From: Lunularia cruciata
Taxonomy: Eukaryota > Streptophyta > Marchantiopsida > Lunulariales > Lunulariaceae
NCBI GenBank assembly: GCA_948567375.1
Contig: OX419758.1
Coordinates: 23,875,001-23,939,000 of the forward strand
DNA: 64,000 nucleotides
Direction: 5' to 3'
The translations under genes were made by a program, and so were the position numbers. Below are positions 11,001 through 21,199 of the stretch, one piece after another. The number at the start of each line of letters is the position of its first letter. Within the stretch, counting starts at the first letter, position 1. The notes under the pieces are model-generated. The model was not told where the DNA came from, made no database searches, and was given only the letters and a program-made list of their open reading frames with translations.

Positions 11001-12299
11001 TTAGGTTAAGAGAATATAACCATGAGTATGAGTCTTATGGAGCATGAATAGATATGACATGAGCACAAAGAGCATTGGGAGGTAGGAAGGGAAGTGACCT
11101 CTACTCTTATCCATAAAAATCTAGATTTGCCTTTATGTTCTCCAAAGACAATCCCTACCCATGGACAATCCAAACAAGAATGTGTGTGTTGTTGATGAAG
11201 TAGTATGTATGGAAGTGCTAAGGGCACATGTAGAAGAATATATTTCTAGGATGGTGATGGTAGTGGTGCCGATGTTGGTGGCTAGGGAGACCTGGAATAG
11301 GTATGAGATCCTCCATAGGAGAATCAAACCATATAGGATTTCACATTGGTATGAGTAAATTATATGACATGTAGATCAAATGGATCTATGTAGGTGAACC
11401 TGATCAACTTTAGGTTTGGGCTGAAAAAGTCAAGGTTGGTTTCTACTCCCTATTTTCACATAAGTAGTAATCTACTCTTACCCTTCATGCCAAAGAACAA
11501 AAAGGAAGCATTATAAACTATACCAATAAAAATATTTTTACACATAAGAATACAAGAAATAACACAGCCAAAAGATGATACATATAGAACAAAAACTCAC
11601 AACTCAAAAATGAGGGAACAAAAGGAGGAAAAGAGTAAGGATAAAGAGTAGAAACCAAATCAAATAAGAGATATGAGAAGTTCCTTTCTCCAACCAAAGG
11701 ACCTTGCAACTTTGGATAGTACATCTATTTGACTTTACGATAGGATGAAGCACTCTATGTTTGGTATTGAATATTTAACACATGAACTTTTCCTTTTTGT
11801 CACTAGCTTAGGTCATGGATGCTTGGCTAGGAGCCCTTTTATATATGAAAGTCTAATCAAGGAGAGGAAATATGGGTAGCCTTCATTTACAAACCTGCAC
11901 TCACTAGGGCATTACAAATAGAGGTTTATGTGTACTCATAATTTTCCCGTTAATTCTTTTATGGAACTTTGGAAACTCCATAAAGATGCAATAAGATTAT
12001 ATGGGTAATATCCATGCAATATGATTATGTGGGCAATAGATAAATAAGATCATATGGGAAATATCATAGTCCTGTAAAATTTATGGTCACATTTTTCTTG
12101 ATCCATAAAATCTCATGGAAATACATATCATTAACAAGTAAAAGAGGAGAAAGGGCATGAGACCCAATCAACCACAAAAAAGAAAAAGTTGAAGTAGTTT
12201 TGTGGATTCCAAGCCAAGAAGGGAGAAAGCAACAAAGCAATCTATTCTGAAGTGTGCAATAGAGGTCCTTCAATGAGATATTTGGTTAGTAGAGAGGAA
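8043..12299. other. Long AT-rich repeat-derived region without a supportable gene
   Basis: I read both strands and find no retroelement motif, transposase motif or long ATG-started frame that holds up. Short frames (for example 8727-8999 and 11161-11358) have no domain and ordinary AT-rich composition. Sequence at about 9470-9860 has the style of the family-1 gypsy leader (compare 23200-23640 and 61880-62250), but the match is too weak to assign. This is most likely several old, eroded retrotransposons. Confidence 0.4.
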
Positions 12300-12660
12300 G
12301 TGCACAAGATGTATTGGATGCTCCTACTACTACTTGTCTATGAAAACCTAAAGCCTAAGAGCATTGTGAAGTGATAGAGACTCTTTGTCTATAGCAGGAG
12401 GTGAGCATGGATGGAGAGACAGCAAAAGCTCTTCTCCTTTGCAAGGCACCATGTGCTTTTCTCTAAGTAGGCAGTCAAAGTGGTGATGAAGGTGCCTAAA
12501 ATTCTCAATAGAAAATTAAAAAGATATCAAAGGATAGTCATGGTGTATAATGGTTCTTCTTTCTTTGAGTGGCTACCATGGTTATTGCTACTCCCACTTG
12601 AATATCAACTTGTGCCAAGAACTCTACTTGTAGGGGATTTGCAACCACTATGTCAAATAA
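12300..12660. repeat. Old dispersed repeat, copy 2
   Basis: Diverged partner of 7640-8042, same strand. The block order is conserved and substitutions and small indels are frequent. It ends close to an LTR-like fragment at 12663. No coding motif is seen. Confidence 0.5.
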
Positions 12661-12662
12661 AT

Positions 12663-12765
12663 TGGGATATTGAGTTTAGTACTGTAATTAGTTGAAGATA
12701 TTATTTATATAGAGTTTAACCAATAGTAATGATTAATTAGAGTTAGTCATAGCCAAGATAGAGAT
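12663..12765 (+). repeat. Diverged fragment related to the family-1 gypsy LTR
   Basis: This carries 'gatattgagtttagtactg', 'agatattatttatatagag' and 'gagttagtcatagccaagatagag'. In the same order these match the first third of the LTRs at 19803 and 51318 (gatatttagcttggtatta, agatattatttatatagag, tagctaagatagag). It is too diverged and short to give ends or a target duplication. Confidence 0.5.
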
Positions 12766-12979
12766 GTGTTAAGGGAATAGAACTTTTGCCATATAGACTT
12801 TGCTCTTGGCTATGGAAGCCAAGACTACATGCATGTAAAGTAGTTAGGGAGTAGTAATTAAGACTCTAGCAGTGCACTTAAAAGTAGGTTATGTATATCT
12901 AGAGGAGAAGGCATCTAAGGGAGGAGAGCTAATTAGCATATAGAGCTCAAGGAGAGGTTGACATCTGCTCTTATTTTGA

Positions 12980-14800
12980 GTAGACCAATCAAAGGATGAC
13001 CAGTTTAGGTTACATTGATTGGAGTATGTTGGGGCTTGGAGCAATGCTCACCCACCATGATGATCAGGGGAAGGGTTTTAGGGTGGCCTATGCTAGTAGA
13101 TCCAACAATTCAGCAGAGGTGAAGTATAGTGTATATGAGGGAGAGCACTTGGTAGTATGGGCAATAGCACATTTCTGATGTTACCTATTTGGTAACCTCT
13201 TTACTCTCATCACTAATCATCAACCACTGAAGTGGTTGATGGAGTGTAACAAGCTTTCAAGGAAGCTTGCACGATGGGCTCTGATTTTATAGGAGTATGA
13301 TTTTATGGTTATTCACAAATCTGGAGTGGTGAACCATGATGCAGATGGGTCGAGTAGAAACCCATGTCCCAACCTATAGGATTGGACCAGAGCACATTAG
13401 CATGGTGAGATAAATGAAGAGAGAAAGTGCCAAGTTGGCATGGATCTACCTTTCTCTATATAATTTGTGAGGATTTAGTGGTATCTCTCTCACCGCATAC
13501 AAGCAAAGTTATTGAGGTCATAGATCCAAAGAGTGGAGATAATGGTATAATTTAGCGAGACATTCATGACAACGTCTTAGTGATTGACTGTCTTTGCACT
13601 CATGTTGTGGGTAGCACAATTAAGGCCAAGGAGAGAGACCCTATTTTTCAACAAGCCAAGCAATTCAGATTGGAGGGAAGACACATATTTGTGTATGGGA
13701 GGATGGTAAAGTGAGAATAGTACTACTTCCATCTCAGAGACCACAATTGGCACATCATGTCATGAGGAACTAGGAAATTTTGGAGTAAAGCATACATATA
13801 GCTTACTTTATAGTCATTACTGGTGGTGTGGTATGCAGACCAATATACAATAGTTTATTGCTAGATGTGTGGTTTGTGACCAAGTTAGAGCATTATTTAA
13901 TGCTCTTATGCTACAATTACACCCATTACCTATCATGGAATTGGATTACTATTGGAGTTTGGACTTTGTTGGACCTTTGCCATTGATTGTGAGAGATCAT
14001 AGATATGTTTTGGTTATTGTGGAGCACTTCTCCAAGTGGATTGAGTTGGTGGCACTTCTTGACAAGTCTAATGAAAAGACGGCTTACTTGTTCTTGGATC
14101 GGGTTCTTAGTCATTTTAGTGCACCAGCTAAGGTTTTGACTAATCAAGGTACAAAGTTCTTGGGGGAGTGAAAGGCTTTGATTGATCATCATACTACCAC
14201 TCAAGATCACCATGAGGCAAATGGCTTAGCAGAGAGAACTTCAAATGGTGAAGAGAGGATTGCAAAAGTATGGTTATATAGAGACCACTTAGGAGATTGT
14301 GATCTCTACTTACCTTGGTTGGCCATGGACTATTGATTCAGCCAGCAAGCCTCCTTAACATCCTCCTCTCCTTACTTTCTACTCTATGAATGAGATCCAA
14401 ATTTATTTTTCAAGACGCTGATGTAGTTTTCGACTTGGATGATCCAAATATATAGATGAGCACATGTTCTCAATAGGTAGAGATCTTGAAGAGTGATGCA
14501 AAAGGCCTTTGAGAACTTGGCAATTGCTCAGCATAGGGATACCTTATGCTATGATACCATTCAAGGAAGAGGTTATAGACCCTTGATCCATCCAAGTGAC
14601 TATGTATATCTATAGCAGACAACACCAATGACACTGGATGTTTTTACAGACCGCACTATCTTATGAGTGCATGAAATTTTGCCATCTGGAGTCCTTGTGT
14701 TGGAAGGACATGATGGTTTTGTTTAGAAGGATCATGTGCATAATTGTGCGCCATGCTACCTCCCAAACATTGATGGTAATATGGACCTAAGCTTGGCAAT
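12980..14800 (+). pseudogene. Ty3/gypsy pol remnant: RNase H and integrase
   Basis: The sequence begins inside RNase H, with YIDWSMLGLGAML, VAYASRS and an NHQPLKWLM-type block up to about 13380. Integrase follows, with the zinc-binding area near 13740-13900 and the catalytic core at 13920-14170. The core shows YYWSLDFVGPLP (first Asp kept), VEHFSKWIEL, and LTNQGTKFLG where the second catalytic Asp is replaced by Asn. The C-terminal region continues in broken frames to PSGVLVLEGHDGFV and NCAPCYLPNIDG near 14690-14775, then into a PHD finger. RT, protease and gag are missing upstream. Stops and frameshifts mean it is dead. The downstream purine tract and LTR at 15131 belong to it. Confidence 0.8.
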
Positions 14801-14819
14801 TGTACGTTTAGGCTTGCGG

Positions 14820-14954
14820 TGTATATTATGCGGCTCTTTTGGTGGAGCTAATATTATGTTAGTGTGTGATAACTATTTGAGAGCATTGCATATGGCATGT
14901 TTGACTCCTCCTCTCATGGTGGTTCCTCAAGGATAATGGTTGTGTCCTAGATGT
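14820..14954 (+). pseudogene. PHD-finger domain at the gypsy integrase C-terminus
   Basis: In frame with the integrase tail (open from ATG 14736), the sequence reads CILCGSFGGANIMLVCDNY, then LHMACLTPPLMVVPQG, a stop (TAA 14934-14936), and WLCPRCT. This is the Cys4-His-Cys3 pattern of a PHD zinc finger, a reader of histone H3 tails. The fourth Cys is changed to Tyr (CDNC to CDNY), and the single stop precedes the conserved Trp and last Cys pair. The 'PPL..VP.G.W.CP.C' signature makes the call strong despite decay. In a gypsy polyprotein a PHD finger could direct integration to marked chromatin, as chromodomains do in chromoviruses. That role is inference. Confidence 0.78.
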
Positions 14955-15116
14955 ACTTGACATATAACTAGTTCATCCTTTATATAGGATAGATTGTAAA
15001 TAGGCGACTAATGATAGGGCTTGATAGCACCGAGCCTCTTGATTTTTTGCCCACCATGAGGTTTACCATATAATTGGAGTAGATGGCCTTTTGGAGTTAG
15101 AGGGACCTAACCGCCA

Positions 15117-15130
15117 GCTAAAGGGGTGAT
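15117..15130 (+). promoter_or_regulatory. Polypurine tract before gypsy 3' LTR
   Basis: The purine-rich run agctaaaggggtgat lies directly before tgtggcactt at 15131. This is the expected position and composition for the plus-strand primer of a gypsy element and supports calling 15131 the LTR start. Confidence 0.55.
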
Positions 15131-15555
15131 TGTGGCACTTGAGAGTCCATGTACGACTTATGTGTGAGTTGTGCTTCTATAGTGTGTGATGTTGATAGTA
15201 GTGTGTCTTGTGTAGCAATGTATATACGCATGACAACTATCACACCATTTGTAGCATCGCACCTAGATTGCTTGGACTCTAGAGTAGTAGTGTTTGTATT
15301 TAGAGGTACTTTGGTAGTTACTCATAGACTACTTGCTGATGGTTAGATTTCTTGTTTGGGGCATTAACTACATGATGGGGCCCACCATCACTTGCACACA
15401 TTTGCACCGTTGGGTGTGCCATCAATAGGACCATGTGGGTTGGAGATCTAAGTTGAAATCAAAGGTATACCTTGGAAGTGCAACTCCAAAGAGCTCACTT
15501 CTTTGATGTTGAGCCTTCAAGTTCCTAGTAAGAGTGGATATAAAGCTGATGAGCA
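15131..15555 (+). repeat. 3' LTR of the PHD-type gypsy, 5' part (split by a TGTG element)
   Basis: The LTR starts TGTGGCACTTGAGAGTCC after the polypurine tract. It is interrupted at 15555/15556 by the TGTG-family insertion and resumes at 19330. The first about 105 bp recur at 19449-19553. The true LTR end is not certain because no clear CA plus target duplication is visible near 19440. Confidence 0.55.
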
Positions 15556-15667
15556 TGTGGTGCTCACATTTTTTGTTTTGTTCAAAATAGAGAAGAAGAA
15601 GTGTATAGAGAAGTCGGATTGCGCCTGTATGGCCAAAGAAGGCAAAGAGAAGAGTCTTCGGGATGAA

Positions 15668-15691
15668 ACCCAAAGTAAAGTGACTTTGGGT
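15668..15691 (+). other. Stem-loop in TGTG element leader
   Basis: acccaaagt at 15668-15676 pairs perfectly with actttgggt at 15683-15691 around a 6-base loop. The same half-sites recur through the leaders of other copies (for example 32570-32592 in element D, and near 44349-44428 on the minus strand in G). The structure is therefore a family feature, possibly a packaging or regulatory hairpin. Confidence 0.55.
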
Positions 15692-15968
15692 CATAAGGCG
15701 AAGTACTCGGAAATGCCTAGTCAGCATACAACCCAAAGTTAGGAGTCTTCGTATCGGGGGAAGCTCAATCCAAGGCGAAGTCTGTCTAACAACCTTTTGT
15801 TGGGGCAAGAAATTCAAGAAGAGACCATTCAAAACTGGCAACCCATACGTGCAAAGTACGATTGACAGTGACAGGTGCATGCAGGAGGTGTGATTTCTTG
15901 GTAGAAACTTGAATTGAAGAGAGATGAAGAAAGCGCAACTCTATAGAAATTGAGCTCGCGACAAAGAA

Positions 15969-18530
15969 ATGTCAAGCAATTTTCCTTTGCCGTTGAGAAG
16001 TCATCCTGCAGGTGATCAGGGGAAGGGAAATAGAGTGGAAGACGTGCTAGTGTGTAAGGGAAAAGTTGCAAGAGTGAAACCGAGAGACAGTGAGAAAGCA
16101 AGAGAGATAGGAGGAGGAAAGAAGAACTCCAAATTTGCCATGAGGAATCATGCGATTTGGAGGTTGGATGTAATCGCAAGAGTCAAAGTCTTGAGCCGAC
16201 TTTGGATTACATGCTTGGCATGGAACTGGAATGTTAGTTTTCCAAGTTTCATGATTGAGATCATCGAGAGCAAGTGCCTCGATGGACCCAAAGAAGAAGG
16301 GAAGAGGGGAAATCCGGCTTGCTGGACAGAGTTGGATTAGAAATTAGTACTGGGGAAGGAAGCAAGCACGGAGCAGGGTGCCAAGTTCTTGGGGAAGGGA
16401 GAGATAGCCAAAGAACCCAAGAAGTGAGAGATGCATTCTCGTCAAAGCGGACGAAGAATGAGTACAAATTTGAGAGCTAGAAAGATCCTATCAAGAGGGG
16501 AATTGTGAGTGCTTTGATGGCAATCCTGAAGTTGGAGAGAACAACCTATGTGATGAAACACCAAGCGGTGTTCTTTCACAAATTGTTTGCAGGAGAACCA
16601 ATCAATTGGGTGAAGTGTTTCAATGGGAGAATGCGACAAATGGTGTGGAATCTGCGGGATAAATTGCCTCCACATTACATCATGCCGTTTGCAACCCATT
16701 TCTACTTTGGGTTGAATTTGCTGAACTCAGATGGTGTCGCATTTCCATCCCAATTTAAGAAGGGAGGTCGATGTAGAGGAGCAGCAGTACATCTTACAAA
16801 TCAGAAGCACCAACAAGTACTACAAAAAGACGGGGAAGAATGTGGAGATCGAAGTGAGTACTCCAAAATCAAAGAAGAGAAGTCGGCAGGGCAAAGCCAA
16901 AGACAAGATGAAACCTCGGAAGACAAGAAGAGGAAACCCAAGGCAAGGCAAGGTGGTGATCGAGTCAGAAGATGAAGACTTGGAAGGTGAAGCCGAGTGC
17001 AAGTCCGAAGACTTGGAACACAAAGAGGAGCCCGAGCTAATGCTACAGAGTGGAGATACGAGTAGCGACAGTGATGAAGGAGGAGAAATGACGTCGGTGC
17101 CAATTGCTGCCGAGGTGGAAGAAGAAGTGCAGGCGGAGACCGAGGCCAAGGACAACACAAAGTTGGAGGATGAGATACCCGAGGACAAAGAAAAGAAGAT
17201 CACAGTTCAGAGGGGAGTTCACTTGAGACACAAGGCAAAATGTGATGCAGGTTTGAGTAAAGTAAACAAAGAAATGAACAAAAGCTCGGGAAGCAAGGCA
17301 TCCATTCCAATACGAAGACTGCAGAGAAGAAGGCAAGTATTAGATGAATACGAAGGGCAAAGGGAAGTTGCTACGCAAGAGGAGGTAGTAGCGAGCGATG
17401 GAGTAGAGTACTTGTGGGAGGTTGTGTGTCCTCTGTTGGTGAAGTTAGAACACAAGAAGAAGGAGATGGAATCAAAGTCTCCAGAAGTGAAGACTGTGTT
17501 GTAGGTCTTAGTGCGATTAGAAGCAGAGAACTTGGAGTTGAAGAAAATCATAACCTGAGGTGAGGAGGAAAGTGAAGTACTACGAGCAGAGGCAGTAGTG
17601 AAGACTCAGGTAATTGAAGACCTGAAGAGAGAAGTAAGATATCGAGAAAAGCTTGTTAAGAAGAGTGACATAGCAAGGGAAAGGCAAGTAGCAGAATATG
17701 AGATCTTGAAGCAGCAGTTTGTTGATTCAAGAGTAGAACTTATCCATGTTATGGCAAGAGTAGTAGCAAAGGATCAAGAGCTTGATAGGGTGATGGAGAG
17801 TGTAGAAGAAAAGAAGCAGCTCTGGCAAAGGGAGTAAGCAGCACGATATAGGGAAGAAGAAAGATTACGAGAGTTACTTTGTAATCAAGAGGAGAAGATT
17901 GTACAGAAGGAGAAGGAGAAGGAAACGGTGAAAGCCGAGTTCAAAGCAAAGTTGGCAATGTACAGGGAGGATTGGCTTGCAGATTGAGAGCAAGAAAGGA
18001 AAATGAAATTGGAGCCGTTGAAGGAGATTGTCCTCAGGATGAATGCAATGTTGAGTAAAGAGGCCAGTGTTTGAATTGAAGAGACAAGGCTGCACAAGTT
18101 GAAATTGTTGGTGCAAAAGACGAGGCAAAGACAGGCAAAAGATACCAATTTGAACGTGCTGCTGATAAGTCTCAGGACTCATATAGATAGGAAGATCTTA
18201 GAGGTAGAAGATAATATTGTGATTAGATTAGACTTAGTAAAGTTGGAGATAGAAAAACTTTGGAAGAATGTTAGAGCCAAACCCAAAGTAGATAACATAG
18301 GAGTACAGATGTCTTTGGAGTTACCATCGGGGACATTAGAGAAGAGTGGGTCGGGAGATAGAGATTTAGAAGGCTTAATTATGATAGGAATTTCAGATCA
18401 GGAAAGAGAATTGTTGGATCTGGTAGAAGATGTAGGAGATATGAAACCCGAGGACAGAATAATAGGAAGTAAAATTACTTCGGGTTTGGGTTTGAAAGCC
18501 AATGATAAAGTAGACATCGGATTGGATTAG
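15969..18530 (+). pseudogene. TGTG-family single-gene protein, element A copy
   Basis: The frame starts at ATG 15969 (MSSNFPL) and ends at TAG 18528-18530 (KVDIGLD). It corresponds to about 850 codons when compared with copies G and H. Residues about 1-290 form a conserved, apparently globular domain with the marks RLDVIARVKVLSRLW, WNWNVSFPSFM, MKHQAVFFHKLFAGEPINW and HYIMPFATHFYFGLNLL. Next comes a Lys/Arg-rich then Glu/Asp-rich linker (SEDEDLEGEAE), then a long coiled coil from about 17390 to 18200 rich in Glu, Lys, Leu and Arg. This copy has a TAG for the Trp in LDW near 16338, and a 1-base loss near 16400 that shifts frame until a 13-base loss near 16720 restores it. Later stops lie near 17503, 17557 and 17835. 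No RT, integrase, protease or transposase motif is present. The architecture resembles a gag-like or structural protein, and the N-domain could be a distant relative of the 'putative plant transposon protein' group. Both are guesses. Confidence 0.7.
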
Positions 18531-19324
18531 TAACAATTTTTGAGATTTGAAGAGGCAGATATGAAGGGATGCATTGTCATTTTGGATTTGTAGGTTAGAA
18601 AAGTTGTTGTAGAACGGTATAGTTGTTAGAACTGCAAATTGCTTCACTACTTAAGAGTGGCATTCACAGGGAAATGTTATTCATTGCTCATAATTTCTGA
18701 GAATAGATAAAGTGAAGTGTTGTGAAGCATTGCTCGTTGCTTGAGCTTGATTCCGAGTATCAACGTTGTACTTGTGTTTGTGAATGTTTGGAGAAATTCA
18801 AAGTGAAAGTCAGTGTGTTTGTTGGATGTTGGATTCCACAGCCTTGATCTTCAATCTGTGTGTTTGATCCTGAGTGAAGTGCAATCAAAGCAATGCCTTG
18901 ACAGATCTGAGAGGAATTGTAGTGTTGGGAGTGTTCTCCATTTGTGAGTGCAGTGTGAGGTTGATGTGAAGCAATTTTGATCGAGGAAGTTGTGCCTTTA
19001 GTGGAGGAGTGGAACACAATTCTGAGGCAAAGTTGTTTTGCAGTGAAGTGCCATTTTCAAGAGAGCCTGAATCACCACAATCAAGAGTGTTTGGAAAGAA
19101 TTGATGGAGTTGTGATTAAGGAGTGTTAATTTGTGACAAGATTGCAAGTCAGTGCTTGTTACTCTCTTCTAGATGTGGTTTCTACCTGAGAGATTAAAGA
19201 AGAACTCAAGAAGAACTGAAATTGTTACTTTGCTTTGTATTTGGACATTTTTGACTCGTATCTCTACGGGAACAAACTTTACTTACCCAATTATCGCAAA
19301 AGTGATATTTGCCGGGTTGTCATA
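18531..19324 (+). promoter_or_regulatory. Conserved 3' block of TGTG element A
   Basis: Non-coding and shared by all copies. It contains the position of the family TATA-like box, here decayed to CTACTTAAG at 18647-18655 about 677 bp from the element end. Further on are the blocks 'ttgtgtttgtgag', 'gtttgatcctgagtgaagtg', 'ggtttctacctgagagatta' and the terminal 'cgcaaaagtgatatttgccgg'. No protein is supported. The promoter idea is developed under element H. Confidence 0.5.
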
Positions 19325-19329
19325 GAGCA

Positions 19330-19802
19330 TCACCTGGAATCTTTTAGCTAGAGTAGGTGTGGCTTGATTGTAATTAGTGCTCAGTTGTTTGCATATTGTT
19401 GAGTGATACATCAAGTACTAATCTGATTGAGTGTGAAAAACTGATTATTGTGGCACTTGAGAGTCCATGTTTGACTTATGTGTGAGTTGTGCTTCTATAA
19501 TGTGTGATGTTGACAACGATGTATGTTGTGTAGCAATGTATATACATATGATCTCTTTGGGAATTCTAGAAGAGATCTTGTTGTAATACACAATGGGCTT
19601 ACATGGAGTGGTACTTAACATCAACTTGTATCTTAGGTTCTTATGAGCAAGGAGATCAACGTTGATTTGGAGTTTTATATAGGAGTTGGTTCAACCAAGA
19701 GTGCATTTGGTGTGTCCGTAATGTTATTGTGGGACATGGATGAGATTTATGAGGTCTCTAGAAGCCCCAAATGCTACTTTGGTACAATAGGTACCATTGT
19801 AT
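19330..19802 (+). other. Rest of gypsy LTR and unassigned sequence
   Basis: 19330-19448 continues the LTR broken by element A. 19449-19553 repeats the first 105 bp of that LTR (tgtggcacttgagagtcc...gtatataca) and then diverges. 19554-19802 has no motif I recognise and abuts the next LTR. The repeated LTR start may be a second truncated LTR of the same family. Confidence 0.4.
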
Positions 19803-20492
19803 TGTAACATCCATTTTTGCATGTATGTGCTATTCTGATATTTAGTTTGGTATTATAAGTACTTGAGAAATATTATTTATATAAAAATAAAGGATGGTTC
19901 TACATTAGTCATGATTAGCTAAAATTATTCATAGCTAAGATATAGGAGAATTTAATTAGAGGAAGTGGAAAAGATGAGCATCACTATTTTGGATTTTAGT
20001 GTGTTGACTTGGTAATATTCAAAGGTGTTTGGCTTTGAAGAAAGAGTTGAAAACTCTTGGATCCACAAGCCTTTTTGTTTTAGATTCTTTTATAGTTCAA
20101 GAATAGTCCATGTGAAGGATTCCTTGACTTAGTGGTTGGGTCAAGATAAGACCACATGCTTAGGAGAATATTCCCATGAGAATAGATATTCCTTTAGCTT
20201 TTTGACTTTATTTGACTTTTAGCCTAGTAACTTGAGTTACTCTAGTAATTAATAACTTTGATGCGTAACTATTTCACAAGTATATAAACTAGAGGTGAGG
20301 AGGTACTCATAATCCTTTCATTTGCAACTATCTCTCTGTCATTGATTTCTTTAGTGAATATTGTCTTGAGTCTTGGAGTGTTAGCCTTGGAGGAGTATGA
20401 TGGAGTTGGGGTTCTTTGCCTTCTTAGTCCATGATGCGCTACCATAATAGCCATCAGAGGTTCATCCTGAATGAGAGACCAGCCGGCTCACA
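19803..20492 (+). repeat. LTR of Ty3/gypsy family 1, copy b
   Basis: A 690-bp LTR beginning TGTAACATCC and ending CCGGCTCACA, in the same orientation as the gag at 24605 and the pol at 44533. It is the natural 5' LTR for the gag copy downstream. Its immediate flanks, tgtat (19798-19802) and tgttt (20493-20497), differ by one base, so a solo LTR is also possible. No clear tRNA-complementary primer site follows it. It contains short minus-strand frames (20269-20454) that are shared with LTR copy a and are not genes. Confidence 0.8.
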
Positions 20493-21199
20493 TGTTTGGT
20501 TCTATTGCTGTTGTCAACGGGATCGTATGGTCTTGAGAATGCACCGGGCATCTTGCTGCTCATGCTTAGATTGCCCTATTTGTCAATGACTCAAAAGCTT
20601 TCTTGCAGTCTGATGACTTCTCTACTCTTTGCCTTGATAGTGGTTCCCTTTTTGTTGGAGCAACTTGTTTGCGGTTGGTCCTGGCTATAGACTCTTCTTA
20701 AGGGAACTTCTCTTTTTCTGTTGAGTTTCTTGGATAATGTTGACCTTCACCTATCACCAAGGACTGTTCTTGTTTTGTTATTATTGATGTTTGTATTATA
20801 GGTCACAAGTTATATGCCCGGATTCAAACCAATGCAATCAGATCAATGACTTGACCCGTTTACATAAACTGGATTGGAAGCTCCAAGAATGGAACCTCTT
20901 TCCTTAACACTCTTTACAAAATAAAGTGAGCACAATTACTCACAAAGCCACAAAGCATTCACCACAATCAAGTCTTGCAATTTATAAACCCACTTGGGGG
21001 GAGCCAAACAGCTCCAGAGCAAACCATGACCACACCTAATGCTCTCCAACAGCTCAAGCTAGAAAAGGAAAGAACCTATTACAACCAAGTTTTAATCCTA
21101 CAACACAACAATTTAACTTTTTATTTTGCCAAAGCTTCCCTTCTACCTTCCTTGCTTCACTGATCTGCCCTGCATCCTCTTTGAGAGTTCTTTTGCCTA
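20493..21199 (+). other. Gypsy family-1 leader, first part
   Basis: Non-coding DNA between LTR b and the pyrimidine-rich array. It includes thiamine-rich and mixed stretches with stops in all frames. No primer-binding site, gene or repeat boundary is evident. Confidence 0.35.

Larger units (their letters stand above)
15556..19324 (+). mobile_element. TGTG-family element A, complete (3,769 bp)
   Basis: This is a complete insertion bounded by perfect 5-bp target duplications, gagca at 15551-15555 and gagca at 19325-19329. It begins TGTGGTGCTCACATTTTTTG and ends GCCGGGTTGTCATA, with the final CA changed to TA. There is no direct repeat between its two ends, so it has no LTRs. It has about 410 bp of 5' non-coding DNA, one long decayed reading frame (15969-18530) and about 790 bp of 3' non-coding DNA. 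It is inserted in a gypsy LTR, so it is younger than that LTR. Elements G and H are its closest relatives. Confidence 0.9.

Noticed and set aside
16801-17551. Several open frames on the minus strand across element A
   Set aside because: They are antisense to the Glu/Lys-rich linker and coiled coil of the TGTG protein and open only because GAA/GAG and AAG reverse to TTC/CTC/CTT. The same shadows occur across G, H, B and F.
15556-19324. Reading element A as an ordinary LTR retrotransposon
   Set aside because: The first and last 500 bp show no direct repeat, and no primer site, polypurine tract or pol is present inside.
20493-20520. Primer-binding site after LTR b
   Set aside because: The sequence tgtttggttctattg has no convincing 12-18 base match to a tRNA 3' end that I can support, and the same position after LTR a is different.
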